Shown: in pieces, positions 16,735-24,670 of the stretch | How the letters are laid out: the number at the start of each line of letters is the position of its first letter | How positions within the stretch are numbered: position 1 is the first letter of the stretch | NCBI GenBank assembly: GCA_934099115.1 | Contig: CAKOPK010000011.1 | Location: 1 to 34,239 of the forward strand | Reading direction: 5' to 3' | Length of the DNA stretch: 34,239 nt | Origin: an uncultured Bacilli bacterium | Lineage (GTDB): Bacteria; Bacillota_I; Bacilli_A; RF39; UBA660 | The notes under the pieces: model-generated | Seen by the model: the letters and a program-made list of their open reading frames with translations, nothing else | The model's database searches: none | What the model was told of the DNA's origin: nothing | Made by a program: the position numbers and the translations under genes

Positions 16735-17998
16735 CTAAGATACTACATACGGATTATCAGCAGTACCTAAACCAGTAAACTGAATATCTTTTCTTAAATT
16801 AATGACAGGTCTAACACCATAGTTTGATGGAGCATAATTATCAGTAATCCATCCATATCCATTTATGCGAACCATTCCTATTCCATTGTTATACATTGCT
16901 ACGGAAATTGTCCAATAATCGTGTCCAGAAGTTAAATAATATTTCAAATTATCAGTAGCTATTACTCCACCTGCATAGGCTGCTTCATCCGCTGTTATTA
17001 AGCCTACTGATGTGGCAAATCTATCTCTTGTGTCAGCACACCTGAAAGTTGGAGTCCTATTTGTATAAAGCCTAATATATACTGCATAATACGTATCTGT
17101 TGTGCCTGTTCCTCCACTTCCATTTATACTTGAACTATCCGTAGAAGGTTGTCTATCATTACAGAATGAGGCTCCCTCACCAGCTGCTATCTTACTTGCA
17201 TAACCACTTAAATTACTACTATACCAATTATCTAATACATCTTTTATAGTACTATTAGTGTTACGCCCATGAATCTCTCCATTTGTATACATAAATCCTG
17301 CATATATATTGTTTTGATAATTTGTATTAAATGCACTCATTCCTATTTGAGTAGTCTCTCCTGTTTGGGCTGTTGTTGGTCCATTATAAATTAATCTTAA
17401 TGTTCCATCGCCATTTATGCGAATGATTCTCCAGTAATATCCTCCAAATTTAACCCAATTATCTTTTACTGCTCCAGCATAATAATAACTATTTCCATAA
17501 TCATCTGGTGCTACAAATAAAGTACCTGTTGTATCTTCTGTTACAGTTGTACTAAAATCTGTTCTTACTGCTAAATTATGAGTATTTATAATATCGCTTA
17601 TATTATTTATTTTATTTTTATCAAAATAAATATAGCATTTATCATTCTTACTTAAATTAGAAATTGTATGATTACTACCTATTGTCTTTAATACTGCATG
17701 ATTATCTTTATTTATATTATCTAAAGTACAATAACTCTTATCTTGATTAATATGATATCCATAACTAGGAATAGAACTTATTTCTACATAATCATTATCA
17801 GTTTCTTGATACATAGCCATTATTTTAAAATCATAAGTATTATAGTTAATTGTGCCTTCTGCTAATTTTATACTTTGGGTTGTTTTATATTTAGCTCTTG
17901 ATGTTAGTAAAGTAATAGTACTTATTAATAAAATAAATACTAGTACCCCCCCCCCACGTTTTTTTAATTTTTTCTTTTTTTAGCGTTTGTAACTTCAT
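16735..17998 (-). pseudogene. Surface protein gene 2, phase-variable: frame broken at a poly-G tract
   Basis: The full gene starts at ATG 17998 (AGGAAG site upstream) and would encode about 420 residues resembling copy 1: MKLQTLKKEKIKK, a hydrophobic segment, SRAKYKTTQSIKLAEG, then NWVKFGGYYWRIIRINGDG, ASFCNDRQ, LITADEAAYAGG, YWTISV and GVRPVINLRKD. Ten G's on the coding strand (plus-strand C's 17946-17955) lie at codons 15-18. With ten, the reading frame stops at TAA 17893-17891 after 35 codons; with nine (or twelve) it continues into the membrane segment and mature protein. No start codon lies between the stop and the tract in the productive frame; the next ATG (17820) is past the membrane anchor. 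The gene is OFF in this sequence. Slippage or a base-call error in the homopolymer are the two explanations. Confidence 0.8.
17946..17955 (-). repeat. Homopolymer G10 contingency tract
   Basis: Ten consecutive C's on the plus strand (G on the coding strand), the only such tract I see in this AT-rich window. It is inside codons for the start of the signal anchor, where one-base slippage switches the whole protein on or off. Confidence 0.85.
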
Positions 17999-18047
17999 AT
18001 TTCTTCCTACTTTCTTTTTATATTTTATTTTTCTACCTTATATTTCT

Positions 18048-18076
18048 ACTATACAATATTATTGAGTTTTTTTCAA
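18048..18076 (-). promoter_or_regulatory. Promoter of surface-protein gene 2
   Basis: Minus strand: -35 TTGAAA (plus 18071-18076), 17-bp spacer, -10 TATAGT (plus 18048-18053). The -35 overlaps TTGA-N7-TCAA. The spacer AAAACTCAATAATATTG is nearly identical to that of surface gene 3 (AAAGTTCAATATTATTG), so these promoters are homologous and probably co-regulated. Confidence 0.7.
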
Positions 18077-18116
18077 TAGCTTTATAATTTTTTTAGGTTA
18101 GAAATTCATTAAATTT

Positions 18117-18150
18117 TAAAACATTAACTAATTTTCTAGCTAATGTTTTT
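18117..18150 (-). terminator. Probable intrinsic terminator of surface-protein gene 3
   Basis: Arms ACATTA(A)CTA and TAG(C)TAATGT with one mismatch, then T-rich sequence on the minus strand (from plus-strand AAAATTTAAT). Located just after the gene's stop codon. Confidence 0.5.
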
Positions 18151-18153
18151 TTA

Positions 18154-20718
18154 TTAAAAAACTACATATGGATTAGAAGATGTACCATTTCCACTAGAGA
18201 ATATAGTCGAAGTCTTTAGATTAATGACAGGTCTTATACCTGCGGCAGTATATTCAACTGTATCAGAACCAAACGAGCCATCTTTATTGCGCACACAAAA
18301 AATTGAAGCTCTATTATAACTTACATAAAAGTCTGAAGGAGACATTGTCCAGTAATACTGGTTCGTGTATAAATAAAAATTTGTATTATTAGTTCCTACT
18401 ATTCCCCCAGCATACGCTATTTCGTCCGCAGTAATCAAACCTACAGGAATACTAAATCTATCATTTGCTTCAAAGCATTTTAATGTTGGAGCTTTATTTG
18501 TTACCAATCTTATATATGATCCATAATATGTTGGGGTTGTTCCTATTCCGCCAGCTCCATTTATACTTGAAATATCTGTACTTGACTGTCTATCATTACA
18601 AAATGTTGCTCCTCCTTCTTTTGCAATATAATTATCATAATTTTTTAAATTATTATTATACCAGTTATCTAATACTCCTTTGATTGTACTGTCTGTTCCT
18701 CTTCCATGTACTTCGCCATTTGTATATTGATATCCTACATACATATTATCCGTATAGGTACTGTTGAAGGCACTGGTTCCTATTTGGGTCCCTGTACCTG
18801 TTATATTGGCAGAATCTCCTTGATAAATCATTCGGATTGTTCCATCTCCATTGATTCTGATTATTCTCCAGTAATATCCTGCAAATTTAACCCAATTCTC
18901 TGTTGTTGCTCCGGCAAAGTAATAACTTGTTCCATAATCATCTTCTGCACTATATACGGTTCCTGTTGTATCTGTTGTTACAGTTTGACTAAAGTCTGTT
19001 CTTGTCGCAATATTCTTATTAGCAAGTATTTGATCTTTTGCATCCATTAAACCAGATATTTTGTAGGGATTACTTGTAGTTCCTGTTCCAGTAAGTACTG
19101 TATCTGATTTTAGATTGATTACTTGGTGTACACCTATTCCATCGTAAGTCCAATCACTGCCTAGGTGGCCATTCGAACCCACACCGAACACGCGTGCATA
19201 ACCGCTAGAGTGCGAAATATACGGAGACATAGTCCAAAAAGCTTGACCCGTATATAAGTAATAACCTGAATTACTTGTATTATATACTCCTCCAGCGTAT
19301 GCTACTTCATCCGCTGTTATTAAGCCTACTGACGTTGCAAATCTATCGCTCGTGTTTGTACACTTAAATGTTGGTGCTTTATTTGTTGCTAATCTGTTAT
19401 AAGCAGCATAATCAGTTGCAGTAGTACCAGTACCAGGTCCACTAAATGGTGTTCTATCATTGCAAAATGTTGCACCATTTCCTGTTGCTATATAATTAGA
19501 ATAATTTTTTAAGTTATTGTCATACCAGTTATCTAGTACTCCTTTGATAGTACTGTCTGTTCCTCTTCCATGGACTTCTCCACTTGTATATTGGTATCCT
19601 ACATACATGTTATCATTATAATTTGTGTTAAATGCACTAGTCCCTATTTGGGTTGTCTCTCCTGTTTGATCTGTTGTTGGTCCATTATAAATCATTCTGA
19701 TTGTTCCATCGCCATTTACCCTGATTATTCTCCAATAGAATCCTGCAAATTTAACCCAGTTATCACTTGGATTCCCTGCATAATAATAACTTGTTCCATA
19801 ATCATCTTCTGCACTATAGATGGTTCCTGTTGTATCTGTTGTTACAGTTTGACTAAAATCTTCTCTTTTTGCTATAGTTTTATTTGCTAATATAGTATCT
19901 TTTGCATATCTCTTTGTTATAAATGAATCTGTACATGTTGTTTTGTTATCATCTATCTTCGTACATATCATTTGTTTATCTGTTATCTCTTCTGCTTCAT
20001 AAGTAACTTTATTATCATTTATTGCTAAATCTAAATTTGGAGTACAACTATTACTTGTTGTTTTACAATATCTTATTGTATTTGCACTTCCTGTTATTAC
20101 TCCTGTTAATGTTTTTCCTTCTATAGTTGTCTTTATTTCTGACTTTGTATTAACTACTATCTCTGGATTTGCTATAACATTGATTCTTGATGTATAACTC
20201 TTATTTGCTCCCTCTTCTTTTGTTACATCATAATCTATCCATTCTCTTAAATAAAAAGTTTTTGTTGTATTTCCTTCTATTACTCCATTATATAAATTAT
20301 TTGAACTATATGAACCTGCTACATAGTTCTTTCTATTTTCATTATCACTTACTTTTGTTATTAAGTTATCCATTGTATCACTAGAAAGAGATACTTTTAC
20401 ATAACTTAAATCTAAAGTATTATTAGTCTTATCTAAACTCTCTAAGTTAATTTCATAATTTGCACTCTTATCACAAGTATTCTTTATTGTAAAAGTATAA
20501 GGATCATTAGATAAACCTTCTACATCTGTTACAGGATAAGTTCCCGATAATTTTATTGCAGCACTTTCATTTTCTATTGTTATTTTTAAACAACCAGAAG
20601 TAAAAGTATTTGCTAGTGTTTGTTTATCTCCTACGGAGATAAAAGCAAAAGTTATTCCAAGAACACTTAGTAACATTACAACTACTCCAATTATTAATAT
20701 ATTCTTTTTCTTATTCAT
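18154..20718 (-). CDS. Surface protein gene 3, two tandem YYWRIIRINGDG domains
   Basis: About 854 residues. After MNKKKNILIIGVVVMLLSVL, a signal anchor, comes a beta-rich region (about 33-195; TFTSGCLKITIENES, PYTFTIKNTC) that resembles the TasA/camelysin (CalY)-type N-terminal domain, then a short Cys-containing linker. Two copies of the surface domain follow, about residues 275-559 and 563-857 (frame numbered from 20727), each with NWVKFAG(F/Y)YWRIIR, GEVHGRGTDSTIKGVLDNWY, FCNDR, GLITADE, WTMSP and VINLK. The copies are near-identical except in a stretch after WTMSP and a loop after FCNDR. The frame opens at TTG 20727, but ATG 20718 is better placed after AAAGGAT. A divergent tandem-HTH regulator shares the upstream region. 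Confidence 0.8.
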   Translation of the reverse strand: MNKKKNILIIGVVVMLLSVLGITFAFISVGDKQTLANTFTSGCLKITIENESAAIKLSGTYPVTDVEGLSNDPYTFTIKNTCDKSANYEINLESLDKTNNTLDLSYVKVSLSSDTMDNLITKVSDNENRKNYVAGSYSSNNLYNGVIEGNTTKTFYLREWIDYDVTKEEGANKSYTSRINVIANPEIVVNTKSEIKTTIEGKTLTGVITGSANTIRYCKTTSNSCTPNLDLAINDNKVTYEAEEITDKQMICTKIDDNKTTCTDSFITKRYAKDTILANKTIAKREDFSQTVTTDTTGTIYSAEDDYGTSYYYAGNPSDNWVKFAGFYWRIIRVNGDGTIRMIYNGPTTDQTGETTQIGTSAFNTNYNDNMYVGYQYTSGEVHGRGTDSTIKGVLDNWYDNNLKNYSNYIATGNGATFCNDRTPFSGPGTGTTATDYAAYNRLATNKAPTFKCTNTSDRFATSVGLITADEVAYAGGVYNTSNSGYYLYTGQAFWTMSPYISHSSGYARVFGVGSNGHLGSDWTYDGIGVHQVINLKSDTVLTGTGTTSNPYKISGLMDAKDQILANKNIATRTDFSQTVTTDTTGTVYSAEDDYGTSYYFAGATTENWVKFAGYYWRIIRINGDGTIRMIYQGDSANITGTGTQIGTSAFNSTYTDNMYVGYQYTNGEVHGRGTDSTIKGVLDNWYNNNLKNYDNYIAKEGGATFCNDRQSSTDISSINGAGGIGTTPTYYGSYIRLVTNKAPTLKCFEANDRFSIPVGLITADEIAYAGGIVGTNNTNFYLYTNQYYWTMSPSDFYVSYNRASIFCVRNKDGSFGSDTVEYTAAGIRPVINLKTSTIFSSGNGTSSNPYVVF
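18157..19905 (-). repeat. Tandem duplication of the surface domain (about 0.86 kb unit)
   Basis: Two direct copies, about 19051-19905 and 18157-19041, within surface gene 3. Long identical protein runs such as YVGYQYT, GEVHGRGTDSTIKGVLDNWY and GTSYY are shared. The copies differ sharply only at 19132-19221 against its partner 18180-18340. Recombination between them could delete or shuffle a domain. Confidence 0.8.
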
Positions 20719-20779
20719 TCTTCTCAATCCTTTACTTTTCTAGATTATAATACATATATAATATATTTTCATTACGTTC

Positions 20780-20792
20780 GACAAAACATGTC
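20780..20792. promoter_or_regulatory. Short inverted repeat in the 5' leader of surface gene 3
   Basis: GACA (20780-20783) and TGTC (20789-20792), four bases per arm, in the roughly 107-base leader between promoter and start codon. Possible but weak regulatory site. Confidence 0.25.
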
Positions 20793-20831
20793 AAAACTTC
20801 TTTTTACTATGTTTTTCTATTGTATATTTCT

Positions 20832-20860
20832 AATATACAATAATATTGAACTTTTTTCAA
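20832..20860 (-). promoter_or_regulatory. Promoter of surface-protein gene 3
   Basis: Minus strand: TTGAAA (plus 20855-20860), 17-bp spacer, TATATT (plus 20832-20837). TTGAA-AAAAG-TTCAA overlaps the -35 as an inverted repeat and matches the surface gene 2 promoter in nearly every spacer base. Candidate operator for the divergent tandem-HTH gene at 20958. Confidence 0.7.
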
Positions 20861-20957
20861 GATTTTTGTTCATATTCTTATCATTTTTCTTCATTTATTT
20901 ATCAATCTGTTGCAATCATATATCAATATTTAGATAATAGATTAAAAGAGTGATGAT

Positions 20958-21467
20958 ATGGAAAATATTGACAAAACGATTATAGAAATAAGAATTAAAT
21001 TATTAAGAGATATACATGGCTTAACTCAAGAAGAACTAGCGAAAAACTTAAATGTATCTCGTGCCTTAATAAACTGTTGGGAAAATGGATATACAGATAT
21101 ATCTCTAAATAAATTAGTACTTTTATCTTATTATTTTAAAGTACCAATAGATTATATATTAGGTTTAATTAATGAATTTAATCAAAAAAACTATACTTTC
21201 AAACAAAGTATAGATAAAACATATTTAGGTAAAAACATTCGTTTAATTCGTAAAACAAATAGATTAAATCAAATAGAATTTGCTAAAATAGTTCACATGG
21301 AACGTAGTACTTTAAGCCATTATGAAAATGGAAAAGCTACAATGTCTTCAAGTGACTTAAAAGAAATATGTAGTACTTTTGGCTTTAGTGCTGACTGGTG
21401 TATTGGCACTACAAATCATAGCTTATTAAACTCTAAAAATAGCATTCATGAATTAATAAACACATAA
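20958..21467 (+). CDS. Tandem-HTH (XRE family) transcriptional regulator, second copy
   Basis: A 169-residue protein with two XRE helix-turn-helix domains: about residues 9-66 (LLRDIHGLTQEELAKNLNVS) and about 92-150 (IRKTNRLNQIEFAKIVHMER), each ending in a DYxxG/DWCxG segment. A short non-conserved tail follows. The architecture and position (divergent from a surface-protein gene) repeat those of the regulator at 3566-4000, although sequence identity between the two is modest. It probably binds the TTGA/TCAA repeats on the surface-gene promoters and may also control itself. The start ATG 20958 has AAGAGTGATG upstream, a fair ribosome binding site. Confidence 0.82.
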   Translation: MENIDKTIIEIRIKLLRDIHGLTQEELAKNLNVSRALINCWENGYTDISLNKLVLLSYYFKVPIDYILGLINEFNQKNYTFKQSIDKTYLGKNIRLIRKTNRLNQIEFAKIVHMERSTLSHYENGKATMSSSDLKEICSTFGFSADWCIGTTNHSLLNSKNSIHELINT

Positions 21468-21485
21468 AAAAAAGCCAACTGGCTT
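21465..21485 (-). terminator. Intrinsic terminator of the sepF-divIVA operon
   Basis: Stem AAGCC (21472-21476) and GGCTT (21481-21485), loop AACT, followed on the minus strand by a run of T's (plus-strand A's 21466-21473). It lies right after the divIVA stop. Confidence 0.7.
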
Positions 21486-21909
21486 AATAATCTTCATTAA
21501 TACTATCGATAAATTCTACTTGTTCATCTACTACACTACGTAATCTTCTTTTAAATATAACAACTCTTCTTTTTAAAGTTTCTGCATCTTGCTCTATTTT
21601 ATCAGCTTTTAACAATGCTTCATTAACAATCCTAGAAGCATTCCTTTTAGCATCTTCTATAACTCCCTTTGCTTCATCTCTAGCTACTCGTTTAATTTGA
21701 TTAGAAGCATCTTCTGCTACAACAATTGCTCTATTTAAAGTACTTTCCATATTTTTATATTTCTCTAAATCTTCTTTTAATTGTTTAATCTCTTCATCCT
21801 GACTTTTTAATTTAGACAACATACTCTCATACTCGCTCGTTACTTCATTTACAAAATTATTTACTTCTAGTTTATTATAGCCATTTAAGCTCATACTAAA
21901 CTTTCTCAC
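21484..21909 (-). CDS. divIVA: DivIVA domain cell-division/polarity protein
   Basis: About 141 residues. The N-terminal membrane-curvature-sensing part is VRKFSMSLNGYNKLEVNNFVNEV, the DivIVA signature, followed by a coiled coil (about 25-130; KLKSQDEEIKQLKEDLEK). DivIVA marks the septum and poles and recruits division and envelope factors. The frame opens with GTG 21915, but GAGGTG sits only one base before it; the GTG at 21909 (VRKF) has a normal 7-base spacing. Downstream of sepF, the arrangement found in Bacillus and relatives. Confidence 0.9.
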   Translation of the reverse strand: MRKFSMSLNGYNKLEVNNFVNEVTSEYESMLSKLKSQDEEIKQLKEDLEKYKNMESTLNRAIVVAEDASNQIKRVARDEAKGVIEDAKRNASRIVNEALLKADKIEQDAETLKRRVVIFKRRLRSVVDEQVEFIDSINEDY

Positions 21910-21935
21910 AAGCACTCACCTCGATAGTTTTTTCT

Positions 21936-22337
21936 TTACCATTCTTCTTCTACATCAGATTTATTCTTTTCGGTTTCATCTGAAATTTTTCCTTGAACAT
22001 TAACATTCTTAGGAGCACATAAATAAATACCTACTCCAATTTTCTGCATAGAACCACCTATTGCATAAATAACTCCACTTAAGAAATCAATAATTCTCTT
22101 AGCTTGATCACTAGTCACTCTTTTTAAGTTAACAACAACACTATTTCTATTCTTTAAATGGTCTGCTATTGCTTGTGACTCAGAATATGCTCTAGGTTCT
22201 AATAAAATCATTTTATTTCCTGTTTTATCAGCTTCTGCTAAAGCTTCCGCTTCACTTACATTATAAAATTCATCTTCAGTTCCAGATAATATATCTTCTT
22301 CTTCTGCATTAAAAATTTTTTTTAAATTAAAGGCCAT
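21936..22337 (-). CDS. sepF: Cell division protein SepF
   Basis: A 133-residue SepF. The N-terminal membrane-targeting helix MAFNLKKIF is followed by an acidic linker and the conserved domain (about 40-115): ILLEPRAYSESQAIADHLKNR, VVVNLKRV, AKRIIDFLSGVIYAIGGSMQKIG and IYLCAPKNV. It bundles FtsZ filaments and tethers them to the membrane. Strong binding site TAGGAGG before ATG 22337. It is between the unknown 95-residue gene and divIVA on one transcript. Confidence 0.95.
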   Translation of the reverse strand: MAFNLKKIFNAEEEDILSGTEDEFYNVSEAEALAEADKTGNKMILLEPRAYSESQAIADHLKNRNSVVVNLKRVTSDQAKRIIDFLSGVIYAIGGSMQKIGVGIYLCAPKNVNVQGKISDETEKNKSDVEEEW

Positions 22338-22353
22338 ATATATCCTCCTATTA

Positions 22354-22641
22354 TTATAAATATTCCATTATTCTTACATCTTTTGCTAACTTCTCTACTA
22401 AAGAAGCAGGTTCATATTTATTAAATATCTCCACAAAATTACTATTATCCATTAAAAACATATCATGGTATTCCATAAATATTTCTTTTAAATTTGTTAC
22501 TCCAAGTTCACTTAAATATTCCAAATTCTTAGTAACAAGTTTCTTATGAGCTTCTACTTCTTTTAACATAGCACTTGTAGAATTCTCTTTTAATGCTTCA
22601 ATGTCATTTTTTTCAAAACCAAATTTTTCTAAAAACTTCAT
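22354..22641 (-). CDS. Small helical protein, unknown, upstream of sepF
   Basis: A 95-residue protein of unknown function, apparently all-helical (LEYLSELGVTNLKEIFMEYH, FVEIFNKYEPASLVEKLAKD). It has no signal peptide or membrane segment. The spacing of NLEYLSELG, EIF and FVEIFN is faintly like mTERF-type helical repeats, but too short to name. Its ATG overlaps the TAA of the upstream gene (TAATG), so its translation is coupled. Similar helical segments occur at the C-terminus of the 386-residue gene two positions upstream, possibly a shared repeat. Confidence 0.6.
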   Translation of the reverse strand: MKFLEKFGFEKNDIEALKENSTSAMLKEVEAHKKLVTKNLEYLSELGVTNLKEIFMEYHDMFLMDNSNFVEIFNKYEPASLVEKLAKDVRIMEYL

Positions 22642-23417
22642 TATGCTAAATTCCTTCCTTCTTTAATTACAGGGAACTCTTCATCAATTAACTTCTCAAT
22701 ACGTTCACTAACCTCTGGTGTAACATCAATTCCATCAAACATAATTCCCTTAATCATATCATTTAAACTAAAATAGTGATATTCCCCATTTAAAATAGAA
22801 GCTGGTATCTTATTCATAATATTCTTAGCTACTTTAACTAATACTTCATCAGTAGCATTTCTAAGTATTAAGAAATTTAATTTTTCTACAATTTCACTAT
22901 ATACTTGTTTATCTTCTGCTGTCATCTTAGCTTCTGTTTCTATTTCTTCAGAGGTTACCTTAATTGGTTCTTCATTCACTTGTTCTACAGTAGCCACTTG
23001 TTCTAATGGAATTTGTTTTGTATAAGCTCCAAATCTTTCATTATCATATAAATGACTTACAAATGTATTATCAGGATTTAAATAAGCAATATGGTTATGA
23101 ATACAAAACTTAACTTTTTCTAAAAAACTTCTCTTAAATGCTCTAGGTGCTAAATTCACATTCCAAACGTCTTTTAATCCTAATGTATCAACTTCTGCTA
23201 ATACTTCTTCTAATTCTTTTTCTTCCTTCATATTCATCGCAAATACTTTTAAGAAAGCTCCAGGCACTACATCTACATTATACTTATGTTTCTTCAATGT
23301 ATCTAATATCGTAACTGCTGTATCATAATCTGCTATATGAATAGGTATTAAATACTTAGTAATTAATACTCCCTCTTCTAATTTTATTCCTAAATCATTA
23401 AATTTTTTAAATTCCAT
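22641..23417 (-). CDS. Unknown cytoplasmic protein in the sepF operon
   Basis: A 258-residue protein not recognised. It has a mixed alpha/beta N-terminal part (residues 1-130; GVLITKYLIPIHIADYDTAVTILDTL), a Glu/Lys-rich linker (about 135-165) and a helical C-terminal domain (LNFLILRNATDEVLVKVAKNIMNKIPASIL). No catalytic motif is seen. It sits between the 386-residue gene (13 bases) and the 95-residue gene (overlap), in an operon ending in sepF and divIVA, so a role in division or its regulation is plausible by context only. Confidence 0.6.
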   Translation of the reverse strand: MEFKKFNDLGIKLEEGVLITKYLIPIHIADYDTAVTILDTLKKHKYNVDVVPGAFLKVFAMNMKEEKELEEVLAEVDTLGLKDVWNVNLAPRAFKRSFLEKVKFCIHNHIAYLNPDNTFVSHLYDNERFGAYTKQIPLEQVATVEQVNEEPIKVTSEEIETEAKMTAEDKQVYSEIVEKLNFLILRNATDEVLVKVAKNIMNKIPASILNGEYHYFSLNDMIKGIMFDGIDVTPEVSERIEKLIDEEFPVIKEGRNLA

Positions 23418-23430
23418 TTTATAAACCTCC

Positions 23431-24591
23431 CTAATAAGCCATTAATGGCACTTTCTTTGGATCTAATCCACTATTTTGTAATAATAAAATTGCTTTATCT
23501 AAATTTCTATAATCATACTTAGTAAGTACTGTAGGATTTAAATAAATATCTAAAGCACTCTTGCCAATTCTTAATAATCGATCTACTTTTGCTTCTAATT
23601 CTTTATCATATAATAAACTCATATTATCTACAAAAACATCTAAACTTAAATCATTATTCTTAAATATAGCAACATTTCTACGAATTACATTCTCATTAAA
23701 ATGTTTTAATATTTCTTCTAAATCTCTAGTTGTATAATCTAAATAATCAATTCCCAACTCATTAAACAAATCAATTAAATTTTCACGATCAAACTTTTTT
23801 TCTTCAACTTTCTCTTGAATAACAGGATCTTCTATCATTTCTACGACAGGTTTTTCTATCTTTTCTTCTACTACTTCTACTTTAGGCGCTACAACTGTTT
23901 CTTGTCCTTGACTCTTAGCTTCTTGCATAACTTCACTAATAGATTTCTTCTCAGACTCTTTTATCTTTTGGTCATAATCATATAATGCATCTTCTGGGAA
24001 CATTAATATTTTTGCAGCTTCTCTAGTCTCTTCTTCTGTAAAATCAAATTGTTCTAATAAAGCTGTAATAGACTCCCTTGTTATATTAATATTACCCGCT
24101 AAAGCTAAATCAAAATATTCATTCAATTTCTCTTGATTAGCAATCGCTGTATCTTTACGAATACCAATCTCTTCTATAGTAGTAATTGCACTATTCATTT
24201 CTTCTTCGACACTAACAAGTTCTTCTTCGCTTTTACGAATATCTTCATTAACACTTTGAATAGTAGTCGGTAATGTAGCATCTAACTTAGCTAATAAACT
24301 TTCTGGATCAAAATCAATATGTAAACGGTCAATAACTGTTGCAAAAGCATTTTTATCTATTCCTTTTAATACACTAGCTAAATTCTTACCTTGCTCTGTT
24401 AATTCTTTACTATCATTTTGTAGTCCTTCTATTTTAGCCTGTAAAGTACTCTTTTGCTCTGTAGTTCTCTCTTTTGTATCTAAAGCTTTTTTATGAGCAC
24501 TCTCCATTTCTTTAAATATCACACTATCACTGCCACGTAGATTATATAATTTATCAAGAAGTCTTGTAACCTCTGGAGATAATATTTTCAT
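23431..24591 (-). CDS. Coiled-coil protein, unknown, first gene of the sepF operon
   Basis: A 386-residue protein. Residues 1-165 are strongly coiled-coil (SAHKKALDTKERTTEQKSTL, DIRKSEEELVSVEEEMNSAI), residues 210-255 are low-complexity Glu/Val, and 258-386 form a helical domain with repeated NxxxLxxxxG units (FNELGIDYLDYTTRDLEEIL, LLQNSGLDPKKVPLMAY). No transmembrane segment, signal peptide or enzyme motif. It follows the operon promoter directly (AAGGAGTG before ATG 24591). The coiled coil and position ahead of SepF suggest a scaffold in cell division or shape, unproven. Confidence 0.65.
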   Translation of the reverse strand: MKILSPEVTRLLDKLYNLRGSDSVIFKEMESAHKKALDTKERTTEQKSTLQAKIEGLQNDSKELTEQGKNLASVLKGIDKNAFATVIDRLHIDFDPESLLAKLDATLPTTIQSVNEDIRKSEEELVSVEEEMNSAITTIEEIGIRKDTAIANQEKLNEYFDLALAGNINITRESITALLEQFDFTEEETREAAKILMFPEDALYDYDQKIKESEKKSISEVMQEAKSQGQETVVAPKVEVVEEKIEKPVVEMIEDPVIQEKVEEKKFDRENLIDLFNELGIDYLDYTTRDLEEILKHFNENVIRRNVAIFKNNDLSLDVFVDNMSLLYDKELEAKVDRLLRIGKSALDIYLNPTVLTKYDYRNLDKAILLLQNSGLDPKKVPLMAY

Positions 24592-24618
24592 AAATCAACA
24601 CTCCTTATTCTATTAGAT

Positions 24619-24647
24619 ATTATAACAAACGCTTTTTAAAATGTAAA
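24619..24647 (-). promoter_or_regulatory. Promoter of the coiled-coil/sepF/divIVA operon
   Basis: Minus strand: TTTACA (plus 24642-24647), 17-bp spacer, TATAAT (plus 24619-24624), about 28 bases upstream of ATG 24591. Confidence 0.65.
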
Positions 24648-24670
24648 TATCTAATTAACAATTTTTAATT

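Noticed and set aside
17821..17998. Surface gene 2 as a simple short gene starting at ATG 17820
   Set aside because: That start has no ribosome binding site and leaves out the signal anchor that is readable in frame just upstream and shared with the paralogue at 4147.
18465..19890. Plus-strand open frames opposite the tandem surface domains
   Set aside because: They repeat because the minus-strand domains repeat, have no good ribosome binding sites, and read as low-complexity hydrophobic or Cys-rich shadows.
18157..19905. CRISPR array or satellite
   Set aside because: Repeat units are about 0.86 kb and coding; there are no short regularly spaced repeats.
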